Source: Angiostrongylus vasorum
Taxonomy: Eukaryota; Nematoda; Chromadorea; Rhabditida; Metastrongylidae
Reading direction: 5' to 3'
Assembly (NCBI GenBank): GCA_018806985.1
Contig: JADANN010000159.1
Location: 1 to 64,000 of the forward strand
DNA: 64,000 nucleotides
Below the pieces are notes generated by a model that searched no databases, was not told the origin of the DNA, and saw nothing but the letters and a program-made list of their open reading frames with translations. Shown here piece after piece: positions 21,795 through 30,915 of the stretch. A program made the position numbers and the translations under genes. Positions within the stretch are counted from its first letter, which is position 1, and the number at the start of each line of letters is the position of its first letter.

Positions 21795-22394
21795 GCCTAT
21801 AGTTAAACTATGTTATTAAGTTAACTTTCATGTCCGCTGAGTAAGAAACTTCAGAACACTGGGCAGCCTTAAATATCTCCCAGAATGCTCCTTACCGTTT
21901 GCTTCTAAATGATCCGGAGCCTTGCGTTTTGTTCTTCTGCTGCCTTTATCACTGCAGAAATTTTTTACTGCCTCTTATTTTTTACTATATCACCGGGCTG
22001 TATCCGATAACTTGATATATCGACCACTTTGTCATTAACTGCAACAAGCTTATGAGATGTGAGATGCTTCGCTGAATAAATTGTTCGTACAAGGCCAGAG
22101 TGATACAAAACAGAACTTAACCTTCGATTCCAAGATGGCAATAAAGTTATCAGCTGTGTTACCTATTCCACTACAGGCGTCAAAAAAAAGGCCAGAGCTG
22201 CTTTACTTGAAATTCCATAGTAAAACTTGAACTTCTTGTGTGCAGCAAACTGCTTACCAAAATCCGATAACATTTTGAACCCAAGAATATCGTGTAGGCC
22301 TAGAGGATACTTTCCTTTTATTTACTGGATCACTTTCTCTATCAATCAAACTTATATCAAGCCTACAGCTGATCCTATACTTTCTACCCAACAT
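21795..22394 (-). pseudogene. rpsD: rpsD (30S ribosomal protein S4) pseudogene, bacterial origin
   Basis: S4 binds 16S rRNA and nucleates assembly of the small subunit. From near ATG 22394 the minus strand reads RKYRISCRLDISL, then DPVNKRK, then (frame change) LSDFGKQFAAHKKFKFYYGIS. After decayed sequence come SVLYHSGLVRTIYSAKHL and HKLVAVNDKVVDISSYRIQPGDIVK, the S4 RNA-binding domain. The C-terminal part APDHLEANGKEHSGRYLR, YSADMKVNLI follows. Length (about 600 bases) equals a complete bacterial S4 of ~200 residues. At least four frame changes and several stops kill it. The wording is that of bacterial, not nuclear-encoded cytosolic or mitochondrial, S4. Confidence 0.88.
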
Positions 22395-22748
22395 TTTGTT
22401 TACTTTCCCACCAGTGTCTCCCAAGGCAATGCAGTAGTTTGCGCGTTCCAACTCCAAAATGTGCAATGATTGAACAGGATGGGCGCTTCTACCAGCCAAT
22501 ATAAATTTTTTTCACGTCCAATTTATTGTTGGTTTTAAAGCGGTGTTGGGTTTCTAAGGTAGTATGACCTTTCTGATGACCTTCTCGGTTCCATATTTCC
22601 ACATTGAAGTTTTAACGGACTGCATGTACTTCGCTTGAAACATAGATGCTCTTTGGGTTAATGTAGGGCGTGGCTCTATCGCTTAGAAATTGTCACTGAC
22701 CTTACGTCAGTTCTGCAAGTGATGTTTAATATTTTGAGGTGCCAAGAA

Positions 22749-22819
22749 ATGTCTTCGGCACCGAAGCCATCCAATGAGACGGTTGACGAGGATGCCACTG
22801 AAATGCGATTTCTTGAAAG
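22749..22819 (+). CDS. Candidate first exon, unidentified nematode gene
   Basis: ATG at 22749 opens MSSAPKPSNETVDEDATEMRFLE and stops at a good donor 'gaaag|gtattc' (22819/22820). The polar, acidic start and codon usage look like a nematode N-terminal exon. I cannot place the family and could not find the next exon; an S3 repeat begins 90 bases on, so the gene may be interrupted or the exon spurious. Confidence 0.3.
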
Positions 22820-22910
22820 GTATTCTTGCTATTGGTAGTATCCCCTTTTCGTTTATAAAGTTAGATGATTGTTAACTTTTTTTTTATTTGCTTTCTTTTA
22901 AATTTTTTCA

Positions 22911-23105
22911 CGGCAGGGTATTGTGAGTGATACAAGCACAATGATGCTGAGATATTTGCGAAACTCCGGACCGCAGGTGTCTTCGGCGGGGAACGAACGC
23001 GCTGTTACCTTTTCCAGGGGATAACGCGTTCATCACCACACCATGCGGGTCCTTCGTTTCGCCTGTCTCTCGACTACTTTTGTATCTAGCAGTACCATTA
23101 GGTCT
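22911..23105 (-). repeat. S3 repeat, single copy
   Basis: It shares 'gatgctgagatatttgcgaaactccggaccgcaggtgtct' in split blocks and 'cgttcatcaccacaccatgcg' with the units at 18.5-19.2 kb. On the minus strand the A-box-like 'gtggtgatgaacgcg' precedes the B-box-like 'gcgttcgttcc'. Confidence 0.7.
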
Positions 23106-23644
23106 CACCATCATCCAGTACCTCACCATCCATCCTTATTGAAAAATGAACTGCTTTCTTTTAGCGGTTAAATCGTTCTTGTGCTCTCTTTGGGCAATTT
23201 GCTATCTTAATCAACAGGTTTCCCGTCCGGAGTTTGAACATGATTTCTACACATTATCACAGTGCTCAGACACATTTTGCCTCGTGCTACCACATCTACT
23301 TTTATGTTTGCCGAACGAGCGGTGCAACTCGATCTGGTTAAAGCATAGTAAATAATGAACAGCGCTGGTCATTCATGGATAGACGGCAATTTTTATTCCA
23401 TTGCCTTCTTCATGTTCGTTGGGTATATAAGGCAGCCTGTTCGAAAAATGACTTGTTTCACCTTGTTCACGATCACCATTAGCAGTTAGCTCTCGAATAA
23501 TCTGCCCACCAGCAACGAGAACATCGTATACGTGCGCGAACGATTTTTGACCAGAAGGTGAAAACGGAGCCGTCTAGCAACGAAACAATCGCTAATGGAG
23601 CGCAAATCTAAGATTCGCGGGTAGATAAAGGGTAAAAGGACGAA
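23106..23644. other. No gene seen
   Basis: One 69-codon plus frame (23146-23355) has an acceptor-like 'caacag' but no supporting donor or recognisable domain. Nothing else stands out. Confidence 0.4.
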
Positions 23645-23880
23645 GCTGTCGACGTTGACCAATCCCTTAGAGATGCGCCATGCGAGGTGATTGAGTACAT
23701 ATCTGGCCTCTATAGTGACTCGCGGTGGCCCGGCGGTGTATCGAGCCAGTGCTGATATCCTCCCAAACAAGTTTGGTACTAATTTGTCGACCCTGGAAGG
23801 ATGCATCGCTTTGTGGTCCAAGTGCGCGGGAATCAATCTCATATGTGTTGCAGGACGCCTCCAACCACAGAACCACTCGA
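23645..23880 (-). repeat. SINE S1 copy
   Basis: On the plus strand the reversed tail 'gacgttgaccaatcccttagagatgcgcc' comes first, then 'atatctggcctctatagtgactcgcggtggc', 'ggtactaatttgtcgac' and the head 'gcaggacgcctcc'. The element therefore lies on the minus strand. Overlapping open frames on both strands are artefacts. Confidence 0.7.
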
Positions 23881-24906
23881 ACTCCCACACTTTTTAATCC
23901 CAGTATCGAAAGGTTACAAGCACTCTTAACATGGAACTCGGTTCAAATCCACTGCTGATCTTGTGGCTTTTCGTCGGCTGTGCTGGGTAGGTTTTTTCAA
24001 TTCCAGAGTGTAAATACACATATATCGTCTCTAAATGATTGGAAACCTTATCCCGTTCTCGACCCTAATTTTGGGACAAATAGATCGGAAGTTGCTGCTG
24101 ACTTGCCATCCTGTCATGCTCTGCGCCTATCGTCTTTAATGAGAGTGTTTTCGGTGTATTTCCGTTCGGAAGGTTTTAAGGAAGACATGCGTTGGGACTG
24201 TGATTCTTAAGACGTATGCATGTATTTCTGGGTAGTTCTCAGAATATGAGAATAAGAGTTTCCCGTTGTTATTAGTAGAGTTTCAGTAGACAACTCAACG
24301 TAGACAAAAGTGTTGCCCTGCATGCGTAAAAGATCTCTGTGTGAGCCATTCCAACATGGTGAAGGTCTTCAATGGTACCCACCGGCACTGTTCGTAAGCA
24401 ATATTAGGAGCTAATTTCTAAATTCTTCTTCCGTTTTTTTTTCCCAAAATTTCGGTTTTTGAGAGGCTTAAATGGAAGGTCTAATTTCTGCCGTAAAGTC
24501 ACAGCTCATATTTAACTTCTTGTCTGCATCTACTTAAAAATCTTCTTGGTCCGATCCTTCTCCCTATATATTCCTACTAAACGGAAAGTCCAGCTTCTTG
24601 CATTCTGTCTATCGGGTTATGCAAGCTGCAAAATAGCGTATTCCACTGGCTCTGATTTGGTAAGTGACCAACAAAGGCTTGTTTTCCGAAGAAGGTTCTA
24701 GTGATGGTTTTTTTTTGTAAGCTGCGAATCTTATTGATTTGTTGACGAGACAAAATGAGCGGTATTCTGTCAATGAATAAGGACGGAATACAAATTGTGG
24801 TGCGCCTATTGCGGAAGTGTTAGTGTTTTTTTGTTGTTTTGAGATGTTCAATAAGGTATTCTAGTCCAACGTGAGCGCAGTAGCAGTTTTTTGTGATAAG
24901 TTTCGT
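23881..24906. other. No gene seen
   Basis: Short frames only. I see no domain, repeat or RNA gene that I can support. Confidence 0.4.
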
Positions 24907-25185
24907 AGGGACCGCGTGTGGCACAGTGGTCACAGGCGCCCTTGCAAATACACATGGGATCGATCCTTAAGCCCCAGGCTCATGATGCCCTCCATCTTTC
25001 TGGGGTCGGAAAATTGGTACCAGACCTGTCTGATAGGCTAGCATCACTGGCTCGATACATCGCTAAGCCCATCGCCAGTCATTGTAAAGGCCAGATGTGC
25101 TTGCAATCACCTCCAACGATGTTTATGAAGTCGAATTCATCGCGCATCTCTAAGCGATTGATTAACGTCGAGAGCTTTCTTACTT
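24907..25185 (+). repeat. SINE S1, near full length
   Basis: Head 'ccgcgtgtggcacagtggtcac' (A box) and 'gatcgatcc' (B box), body 'aaattggtaccagacctgtctg', 'attgtaaaggccagatgtgc', and tail 'gattgattaacgtcgagagctttctta'. This copy gives one of the clearest pol III-type box pairs in the family. Confidence 0.75.
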
Positions 25186-25633
25186 TTTAGTTTTTATAAA
25201 TGTGTGAAAAAAACAACATTTTGTTTGCATCTGTACTTTTGTGTTATTTATGCTGTTGTCATGTCTACCTAATTTAGTTGTTTCTAGAACATTCATCTAA
25301 ACAGTCAGCTCCCTCTTCCGAAGATTATCAGTGAGTTCCGAGGCAAAGCGGTTGATGAGTGTTCCCTGCACACTTAGTGTTGTGGAAGTTATCAAGTGGA
25401 AGGAAAAGTTAGATGCATTTTCACTTTCATTCTTGTTATGCATTGATGTTATTTAATTGGTTTTTCTTGGTCTTATTGCCACTGTTCGGAGGAAGTGGGA
25501 ACTGTTCGTTCTGGAAATTTTCGTTAGGAGTGCTGTTTAGCTAGGAATCTTCGATGTCACAAAATTTTAGATGTCAATAGGTTACTTAAAATCGTGGTTT
25601 TGAGGTCACCTTCTTAAATACATTGTCTTCTAG

Positions 25634-25933
25634 TTACCAATGCTTTTGAATGCTGATGATGACGAAAGTGTATTGGAATGGTTGTCGCCCGCCATAAAGA
25701 TGCTTCAAAGTGGTGATGTCTGTTCATCAATGAAGTCAGTAAATCAGCCAGCTTGGCCAGCAAGTATTGAACAAACAACTGAGAAATTTGATATGTTCCA
25801 TTTTCTAGTCACTTCTTTAAAACTCTATTGAGACGACCTTTCAAACAAACTATTGTCGATTTTTTATCTACAGAACGTCAGAGATGTTTGCGTTCTTCTG
25901 GTTATGAAAGCGAACTTCTTGTGGTTAATCACT
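25634..25933 (+). CDS. Two candidate exons of an unidentified gene
   Basis: Exon 25634-25738 follows 'ttctag', encodes LPMLLNADDDESVLEWLSPAIK plus 13 residues and ends at 'tca|gtaaat'. Exon 25874-25933 follows 'atctacag', encodes NVRDVCVLLVMKANFLWLIT and ends at 'act|gtaaaa'. Both are whole codons long and join in phase 0 without stops. I do not recognise the product. The second exon runs directly into a SINE, so the gene may be cut by that insertion. Short exons like these can arise by chance. Confidence 0.3.
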
Positions 25934-26125
25934 GTAAAACACCAGTGCCTCTAAAATTGTCATATTGGTACCGAACCTGTCTGGGAGTGGGAGCATAGCA
26001 GCACTGACTGGGTACATCGGTAGGCCAGCGCGAATTATTGTAAAGGCCAGATATGCATTAAAATCACCTTTAACGATGCTTAAAAAAGTCGAATGCATGG
26101 TGTATCCCTCAGGGATATGGTGAAG
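25934..26125 (+). repeat. SINE S1, 5'-truncated
   Basis: Starts at the 'ccagtgcctctaaaattg' body and keeps 'attggtaccgaacctgtctggga', 'tgtaaaggccagatatgcatt' and 'gaatgcatggtgtatccctcaggga'. The tRNA-like head is missing. Confidence 0.65.
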
Positions 26126-26459
26126 ACCTGTGAGCACCGTAAAATGGTGAGCTGAAGATTCTATTGAAAAGCAGGCACAATCAACATCGAAGATGTTAAC
26201 CCATAACGCCTAGTACGAACGCTACAGTGTACATATGTATCGGCCGAAATGGACGATAAACACAATTTAGCATCTATTTTCAGTTCAGTGGGTTCCAGAA
26301 TTTTCCCTTGGCACACTGTGTATATTCATTTGATATCTAGACGAAAGCGGTTGGAATAGGAATGATTAAATCAAAAAAAGGCATTCTCGCACTTGTTAAT
26401 TTACAAAAAACACCCTTTCGGATAAGCTCGATTTTTGGGGTTGAAAACAAACGATGAAT

Positions 26460-26730
26460 AAAGCTCGCGGCGTTGATCAATCCCTGCGGAATGCGCTATG
26501 CATTGGACTTCATCAAGCATCTTCGGAGGCGATTAAATGCATATCTGACCTTTGCAATGACTCGCGATGACCTGCCGATGGATCGAATCAGTGCTGTTAT
26601 TCTCCCAGACAAGTCTTGTACCAATTTGCCACTCTCGGAGAGATGGAAGGCTTGGTGCTCCTCCGGCGCGGGATCGACTGTGTATTGCAGGGCGTGTCCG
26701 AGCACTTCGCTATACGCGCCCCTTAGCTTT
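26460..26730 (-). repeat. SINE S1 copy
   Basis: Reversed tail 'gcggcgttgatcaatccctg', 'gaggcgattaaatgcatatctg', 'ttctcccagacaagtcttgtacc' and the head at its right end. It lies on the minus strand. The 103- and 69-codon frames here follow the repeat. Confidence 0.7.
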
Positions 26731-28504
26731 AGATTCGGTGATATTATTGTTTTGAATTCCCTAATATTGTTCTGCAGAGTGTAGTTTTTAAGTTTTTAAG
26801 CACTGAAAAAAGATGAGTCGTTCGTTTTCTTCTCACCTACGTTGTCAATGGTAGGAATTGATGCAGTCTCTACGTTCTGTTTTTTCTGCCAGTTTGTTTG
26901 CGAAATGGTGCATCTCATACTTCTCAGCAGTTTTGTTAGACCACTATGTTTGGAATGTTACTGGATGTGGACAATAACTCTGTTTTGATTCCGATTCCAT
27001 TTATTGAGTTTGATTTTGATCGATAGTGATTCTGTTTTGTACGGAGGCTTGTTTGACCTCAGTGTGTGCTACTATGAGCGCTTGGTAGCACCAATTCCTC
27101 ATGATGGAACAGCGCTGTTCAGCAGTATGCGCTTATGTCGGTAGTTCATCCTATTCATTAACCTGAAAGATGAGGACTCTTCGTCAGTAAAGGTATTTCT
27201 TCTAGGTTTTCATGTTTTTGCGCCTACATAAATCATGTTTTGCTATTCTTTATAGAATTCTATTTCTGATACAGGCTTTATCAATCAGTTTATATCTAGT
27301 GTCGATGATACTTAACAAATGTCCCATTCTTCCTCCTTGGAGGTGCTGTAAATTTTTTCACTTTCTCTCTTTATGTTCATGACTGAATGAATCGTATGTG
27401 ATTCATTCGATGCGAAAAGTATTCCCTGCTTTTAATTTCATACCAAAATATCCCAGCTCTTAGTTAACTTTGTTATCTAAAAGAAAAGTCAGTAGAATGC
27501 TAACCAGGTACTCGCTCTCTTGTGTTACCCAGGTAAAGTCGCGATTTCTGGAACGCACAAAAAAGTATTTCCATACTTTTCTTCGTTGAAGTTCGTATTT
27601 CGAACACCAGAGCGAATAAAGAAGCGTGAGAATCTTGGGTGGGCTTCGAATTCGCTATTACCTCAAACTGGCTAAGTGAAACGCGAAGCAAGAACAGCGG
27701 TTGTGTAGCACGTTGGTCCCCTCAAGACCTCTAAGAATCGTCTTCTAGAGTGTGCAAAATGTTTACGTCGTATTTAGCTAGGATTTGCGTTTAGATAACA
27801 TGTTTGAAAGTAGCAGCCGATGATGAGGGCAACTGGGCGAACAGAATTGTGAGCGAGCAGGTCTCTCAGAATGTTAACGAGTGCAACAAAAAGACAACTT
27901 TTCAGACAGTTAACCCTTCTTGATGGGTGTACTAGAAAGGATATATGTTATCATAAATTTTCGGCTTGCCATCTTACCTAAGATTGTCAGTGAAAAACGC
28001 ATGCGACTGATGCGATGGTACTTTCCTCCTTTTTTCATAGCAGCTGTGATTCGATTCGATTGTCCACAGCCGTTCGCTTTTCCGATGCTGGGTATTTGTA
28101 GTCACACCAGCTCAAATCTTCTCTAGTAGAGCACCGGTTGAATGACTGAACCTCATTCTGAGGTTTCCCTTCTGCACAGCATGCTTGTTGATTGACTGAT
28201 TGTCCATTGATAACCATTTCACTTCTAGCAGTCTATTCGGTAACAATCAGTAGCAACATTTACAGCACGACGTTATTTGATCTCCACTGCGTCCACAGGA
28301 CCAGAGCAGAAGGATAATTACTTGAACTTCTGCGGGAAACAGCCACTTCAAATGGCTATGAAGCAGTTACTGTTCGCGATAGCTTTACATGAAAATGCCA
28401 AAACCACAAACGGCCAGCCCAGCGAGAATGAAGTCCTATGCATCCTATCCTTCATTTCAAACGAAATAAGCACATCTATAAAGCGTTTTGGTTCGTGTAC
28501 ACAA
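26731..28504. other. No supported gene
   Basis: A plus frame at 28277-28507 has a good acceptor ('cgtccacag' before 28301) and an exon-like translation (GPEQKDNYLNFCGKQPLQMAM). It runs into a SINE and has no donor that I trust. The rest is AT-rich and featureless. Confidence 0.35.
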
Positions 28505-28700
28505 TGATTTGTCAAATCCTTCCATTCCTCCGGAGTCTGGAAATTGCAGTCAAACCTGTATAGGAGGACAGCATCACTGACTTGATTCACTGGCAGACTC
28601 CCAGTTCAGATATCCATTCAATCAATTCTAACTATGCTTGTTTAAATCGAACGCATAGCGTATCACTCAAGAACTGATTAACGCTTAAAGCGGTGTCGTT
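28505..28700 (+). repeat. SINE S1, 5'-truncated and diverged
   Basis: Recognisable by 'ccttccattcctccgg', 'caaacctgtataggaggacagcatcactgac' in blocks, 'ttcagatatccattcaatca' and 'ctcaagaactgattaacgc'. It is one of the older copies. Confidence 0.55.
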
Positions 28701-29164
28701 TATCATGTAATAAAACTGCGGTTTAGAAGGATCGTTCATGTGAAATAAGCAGCACTGATTTAATTGCCACTGAACATTTTAAGTAGCCAGCTCGCTAAGA
28801 ACCCTCTGCGCGACCGTCCATAGACAACGGATGTATCTGATTTGTTGTAAAGCGTGCGGTGATGGATACATTGGCTAAACGGGTAGACTGCTATGCATCC
28901 ATACAGAAAAGCAACAAATTGAGAAGCTTAATATTGAAACTAAACTCCCCACATGAAGCTCAGAGGATATCGAAATCATCAGAATGTAAAGCTCTTGAAG
29001 CGTTCAGGACAAATTCCAAAGATCCGAAAACGAATCGCAAGCAGGGAATGTCCTGTGATTTGCGCGAGCTTCCCTTACCTTAATCGATTTTTTTGATCAC
29101 CTATGTGAGATTCAGTGCAGGTGGTCTCAAACAATAACTTACAAGCTTATAAAGAACAAAACTA
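28701..29164. other. No supported gene
   Basis: A 74-codon plus frame (28859-29083) is Lys/Ser-rich, has no recognisable domain and lacks clear splice or start context. Nothing else is seen. Confidence 0.35.
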
Positions 29165-29455
29165 AGACTTGCAACAACAACGAGGCTGATATATTCACAA
29201 ATCTTGGACTCCCAGCCAGGTTGAACCACAATTTCCCTTCCCGGGGGGCTCACGCACTACACACTCCGCCAAGGAAGCCCTTGCTCTGCGTTTCTCTCAG
29301 CTATTTTTTCTCCCTAACACATCTGTCAATAATCACCCGTCGACGCGATTGATCAGGGGAGCACAAATCGGCATTGGACACAGTTAAGCCTGAGGCTGTA
29401 GTCGAAATCACAATGTCAACCTTTTATTTTCTTCCTACTGTTATTTATTAACTAT
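29165..29455 (-). repeat. S3 repeat, diverged full unit
   Basis: The minus strand carries A-box-like 'tccttggcggagtgtgtag' and B-box-like 'tggttcaacc', which look more tRNA-like than other S3 copies. The shared outer part 'caataatcacccgtcgacgcgattgatc.ggggagcacaaatcggcat' ends in 'cacaatgtcaaccttttatttt'. Confidence 0.65.
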
Positions 29456-29484
29456 AATTATAGTAGGCATAACACCGTTAGGGA

Positions 29485-29555
29485 TGATTGAATGCGTATA
29501 TGGCCTATAGATGGCCTACCGATGTGTCGAGTCTACCCTGCCATCCTCCCACACA
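29485..29555 (-). repeat. SINE S1 internal fragment
   Basis: Contains 'gattgaatgcgtatatggcct', 'ggcctaccgatgtgtcgag' and 'gccatcctcccacaca', the middle of S1 only. Confidence 0.55.
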
Positions 29556-30159
29556 GAATGTTGATATAAGGTGGCGAAATATGCTAGTTAAAAACGACTT
29601 CGACATCTACATATACCGTGGCTTATATTGAGAGAGTGTTTTGTTTGTCTCTTCCAAGATTGATTTCATTGCGGAACGCTGGTCATATAAATGATTGGGA
29701 TGTTTCGACTCACCATGATCCAGATCATGGGCCGCCTTCAAGGAAGGAACAATTTTTTGTACATTGCGAATAATGCTGGCTCACTGACACGCGGAAAGCC
29801 CTAGATTGAGCCCACCTTAGGCTAATGTGGGCTCCGATCCTTCTGGTGTTTGGGATTTGGTAGTACACCTTTCGGCGAAACGCTCATTCCGATCCAAAAG
29901 GGATGGTGATTTTCTGCGGTGAAGACCAGGAAATGTTCAAACACGGCAGCGCTCAGATTATTGGTATGACAAGTAGAATGAAGTAAAGTGCAAAGAATTT
30001 ACAACAGCTGATAATCTTATATACAAGTGAAGACTTCGACCACTTGGAACTTTCGAAAACGATTAGATATAGCCTTATATTTTTTCTACTCAATTATCAT
30101 AGAAGATGAAAGGCCATAGTGATGGTGTACAAGTGTTGAAAAATAAAGCATAAAAGGAT
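29556..30159. other. No gene seen
   Basis: No long frame, RNA gene or repeat shared with other parts of the window. Confidence 0.4.
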
Positions 30160-30204
30160 AAAGCTCTTGGAGCTGATCAATCTCTCACGGATGCGTCATG
30201 CATT
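30160..30204 (-). repeat. SINE S1 tail interrupted by repeat D
   Basis: 'aaagctcttggagctgatcaatctctcacggatgcgtcatgcattcgat' in blocks equals the S1 end in reverse. It stops exactly where repeat D begins, so D probably inserted into an S1 copy. Confidence 0.5.
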
Positions 30205-30595
30205 CGATACTTGGCAATGGAACGGCCCGTCCTCACTGGTTGTGCTGGGCCCCAGCATAATCTTCATTTTTTCGGAGATTTGCTTATTAAGCCATTGTGG
30301 TTCCCTGGAATCCTGAGGCCAGCCCTGGCCGAAGTCTGCTCCCAGGTCTTCACCACCACAAGCAGTCGCAGCTCTTGTGGATCAGAGGCAGATTTGCCAC
30401 CACGCGACCTTGATACCAGCACGGTGGTGGATCCTGGTATTGGTTTACTCTTAGCAAGGCTTCCTGATCAAAAAGCAGGACTCTTTCTCAGCTTGGGAAA
30501 CCCTTGCAGGGAGATGAATCCCCCCGCTCACATCGCAGCCCGACACCCAACACAGCTCCCAGCCACGATAAGGGGGGCAAACCGTTGAGAGGTAT
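30205..30595 (-). repeat. Dispersed repeat family D, full copy
   Basis: Runs from 'acttggcaatggaacggcccgtcc' in blocks to 'acgataaggggggcaaaccgttgagagg'. A 125-codon plus frame spans it, but the frame is broken in every other copy and has no recognisable domain, so I do not call a gene. Confidence 0.7.
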
Positions 30596-30652
30596 TTAAA
30601 TAAATATAGTACTGAATATCGAATATTTTTTCACTCACCTATTGAGAAAAAG

Positions 30653-30915
30653 GGCGCTGGTAGCGCAGTGTTCGGAGACGCCCTGCAGTGCACATGGGAT
30701 CGATCCCCACGCTCGCCATGCCTTCTATCTCTCCAGGGTCGGCAAATTGGTATCAGACTTGTCTGGGAGGATAGCAGAACTGGCTCGATACATCGGTAGG
30801 TCACCGCGAAAGTCATTGTAAAGGCCAGGTATGCATTCAATCACTTCTAATAATGCTTAATGAAGTCGAATGCGTGGCGCATCTCTAAGGGATTGATAAA
30901 AGCTGAGAGGTTTAT
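30653..30915 (+). repeat. SINE S1, near full length
   Basis: Head 'gcgctggtagcgcagtgttcgg', B box 'gggatcgatcccc', body 'gcaaattggtatcagacttgtctggga' in blocks, 'attgtaaaggccaggtatgcattc' and tail 'gggattgataaaagctgagagg'. Confidence 0.75.

Larger units (their letters stand above)
18036..22500 (-). other. Decayed alphaproteobacterial (Wolbachia-like) DNA block in the nuclear genome
   Basis: The block reads on the minus strand as rpsD, tRNA-Leu(UAA), iscX, an unassigned stretch, an IS630-like transposase start, then clpB. Each protein piece needs several frame changes, none has introns, and the tRNA encodes its own CCA, as in bacteria. The block is flanked by a nematode repeat (D) on one side and a possible nematode exon (22749) on the other, and a nematode repeat has inserted inside it. 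These points argue for an old transfer, not assembly contamination. The clpB and S4 wording looks most like Wolbachia/Anaplasmataceae to me, from memory only. The right-hand limit is uncertain; I see nothing bacterial beyond about 22.5 kb. Confidence 0.8.

Noticed and set aside
18036..22500. The bacterial block as simple contamination or a misassembled symbiont contig
   Set aside because: Every protein gene carries frameshifts, a nematode repeat has inserted with a target duplication, and the flanks are nematode repeats. A live symbiont contig would have intact genes.
30211..30588. A 125-codon plus-strand frame
   Set aside because: It lies wholly in repeat D, is broken in the other copies and has no recognisable domain.
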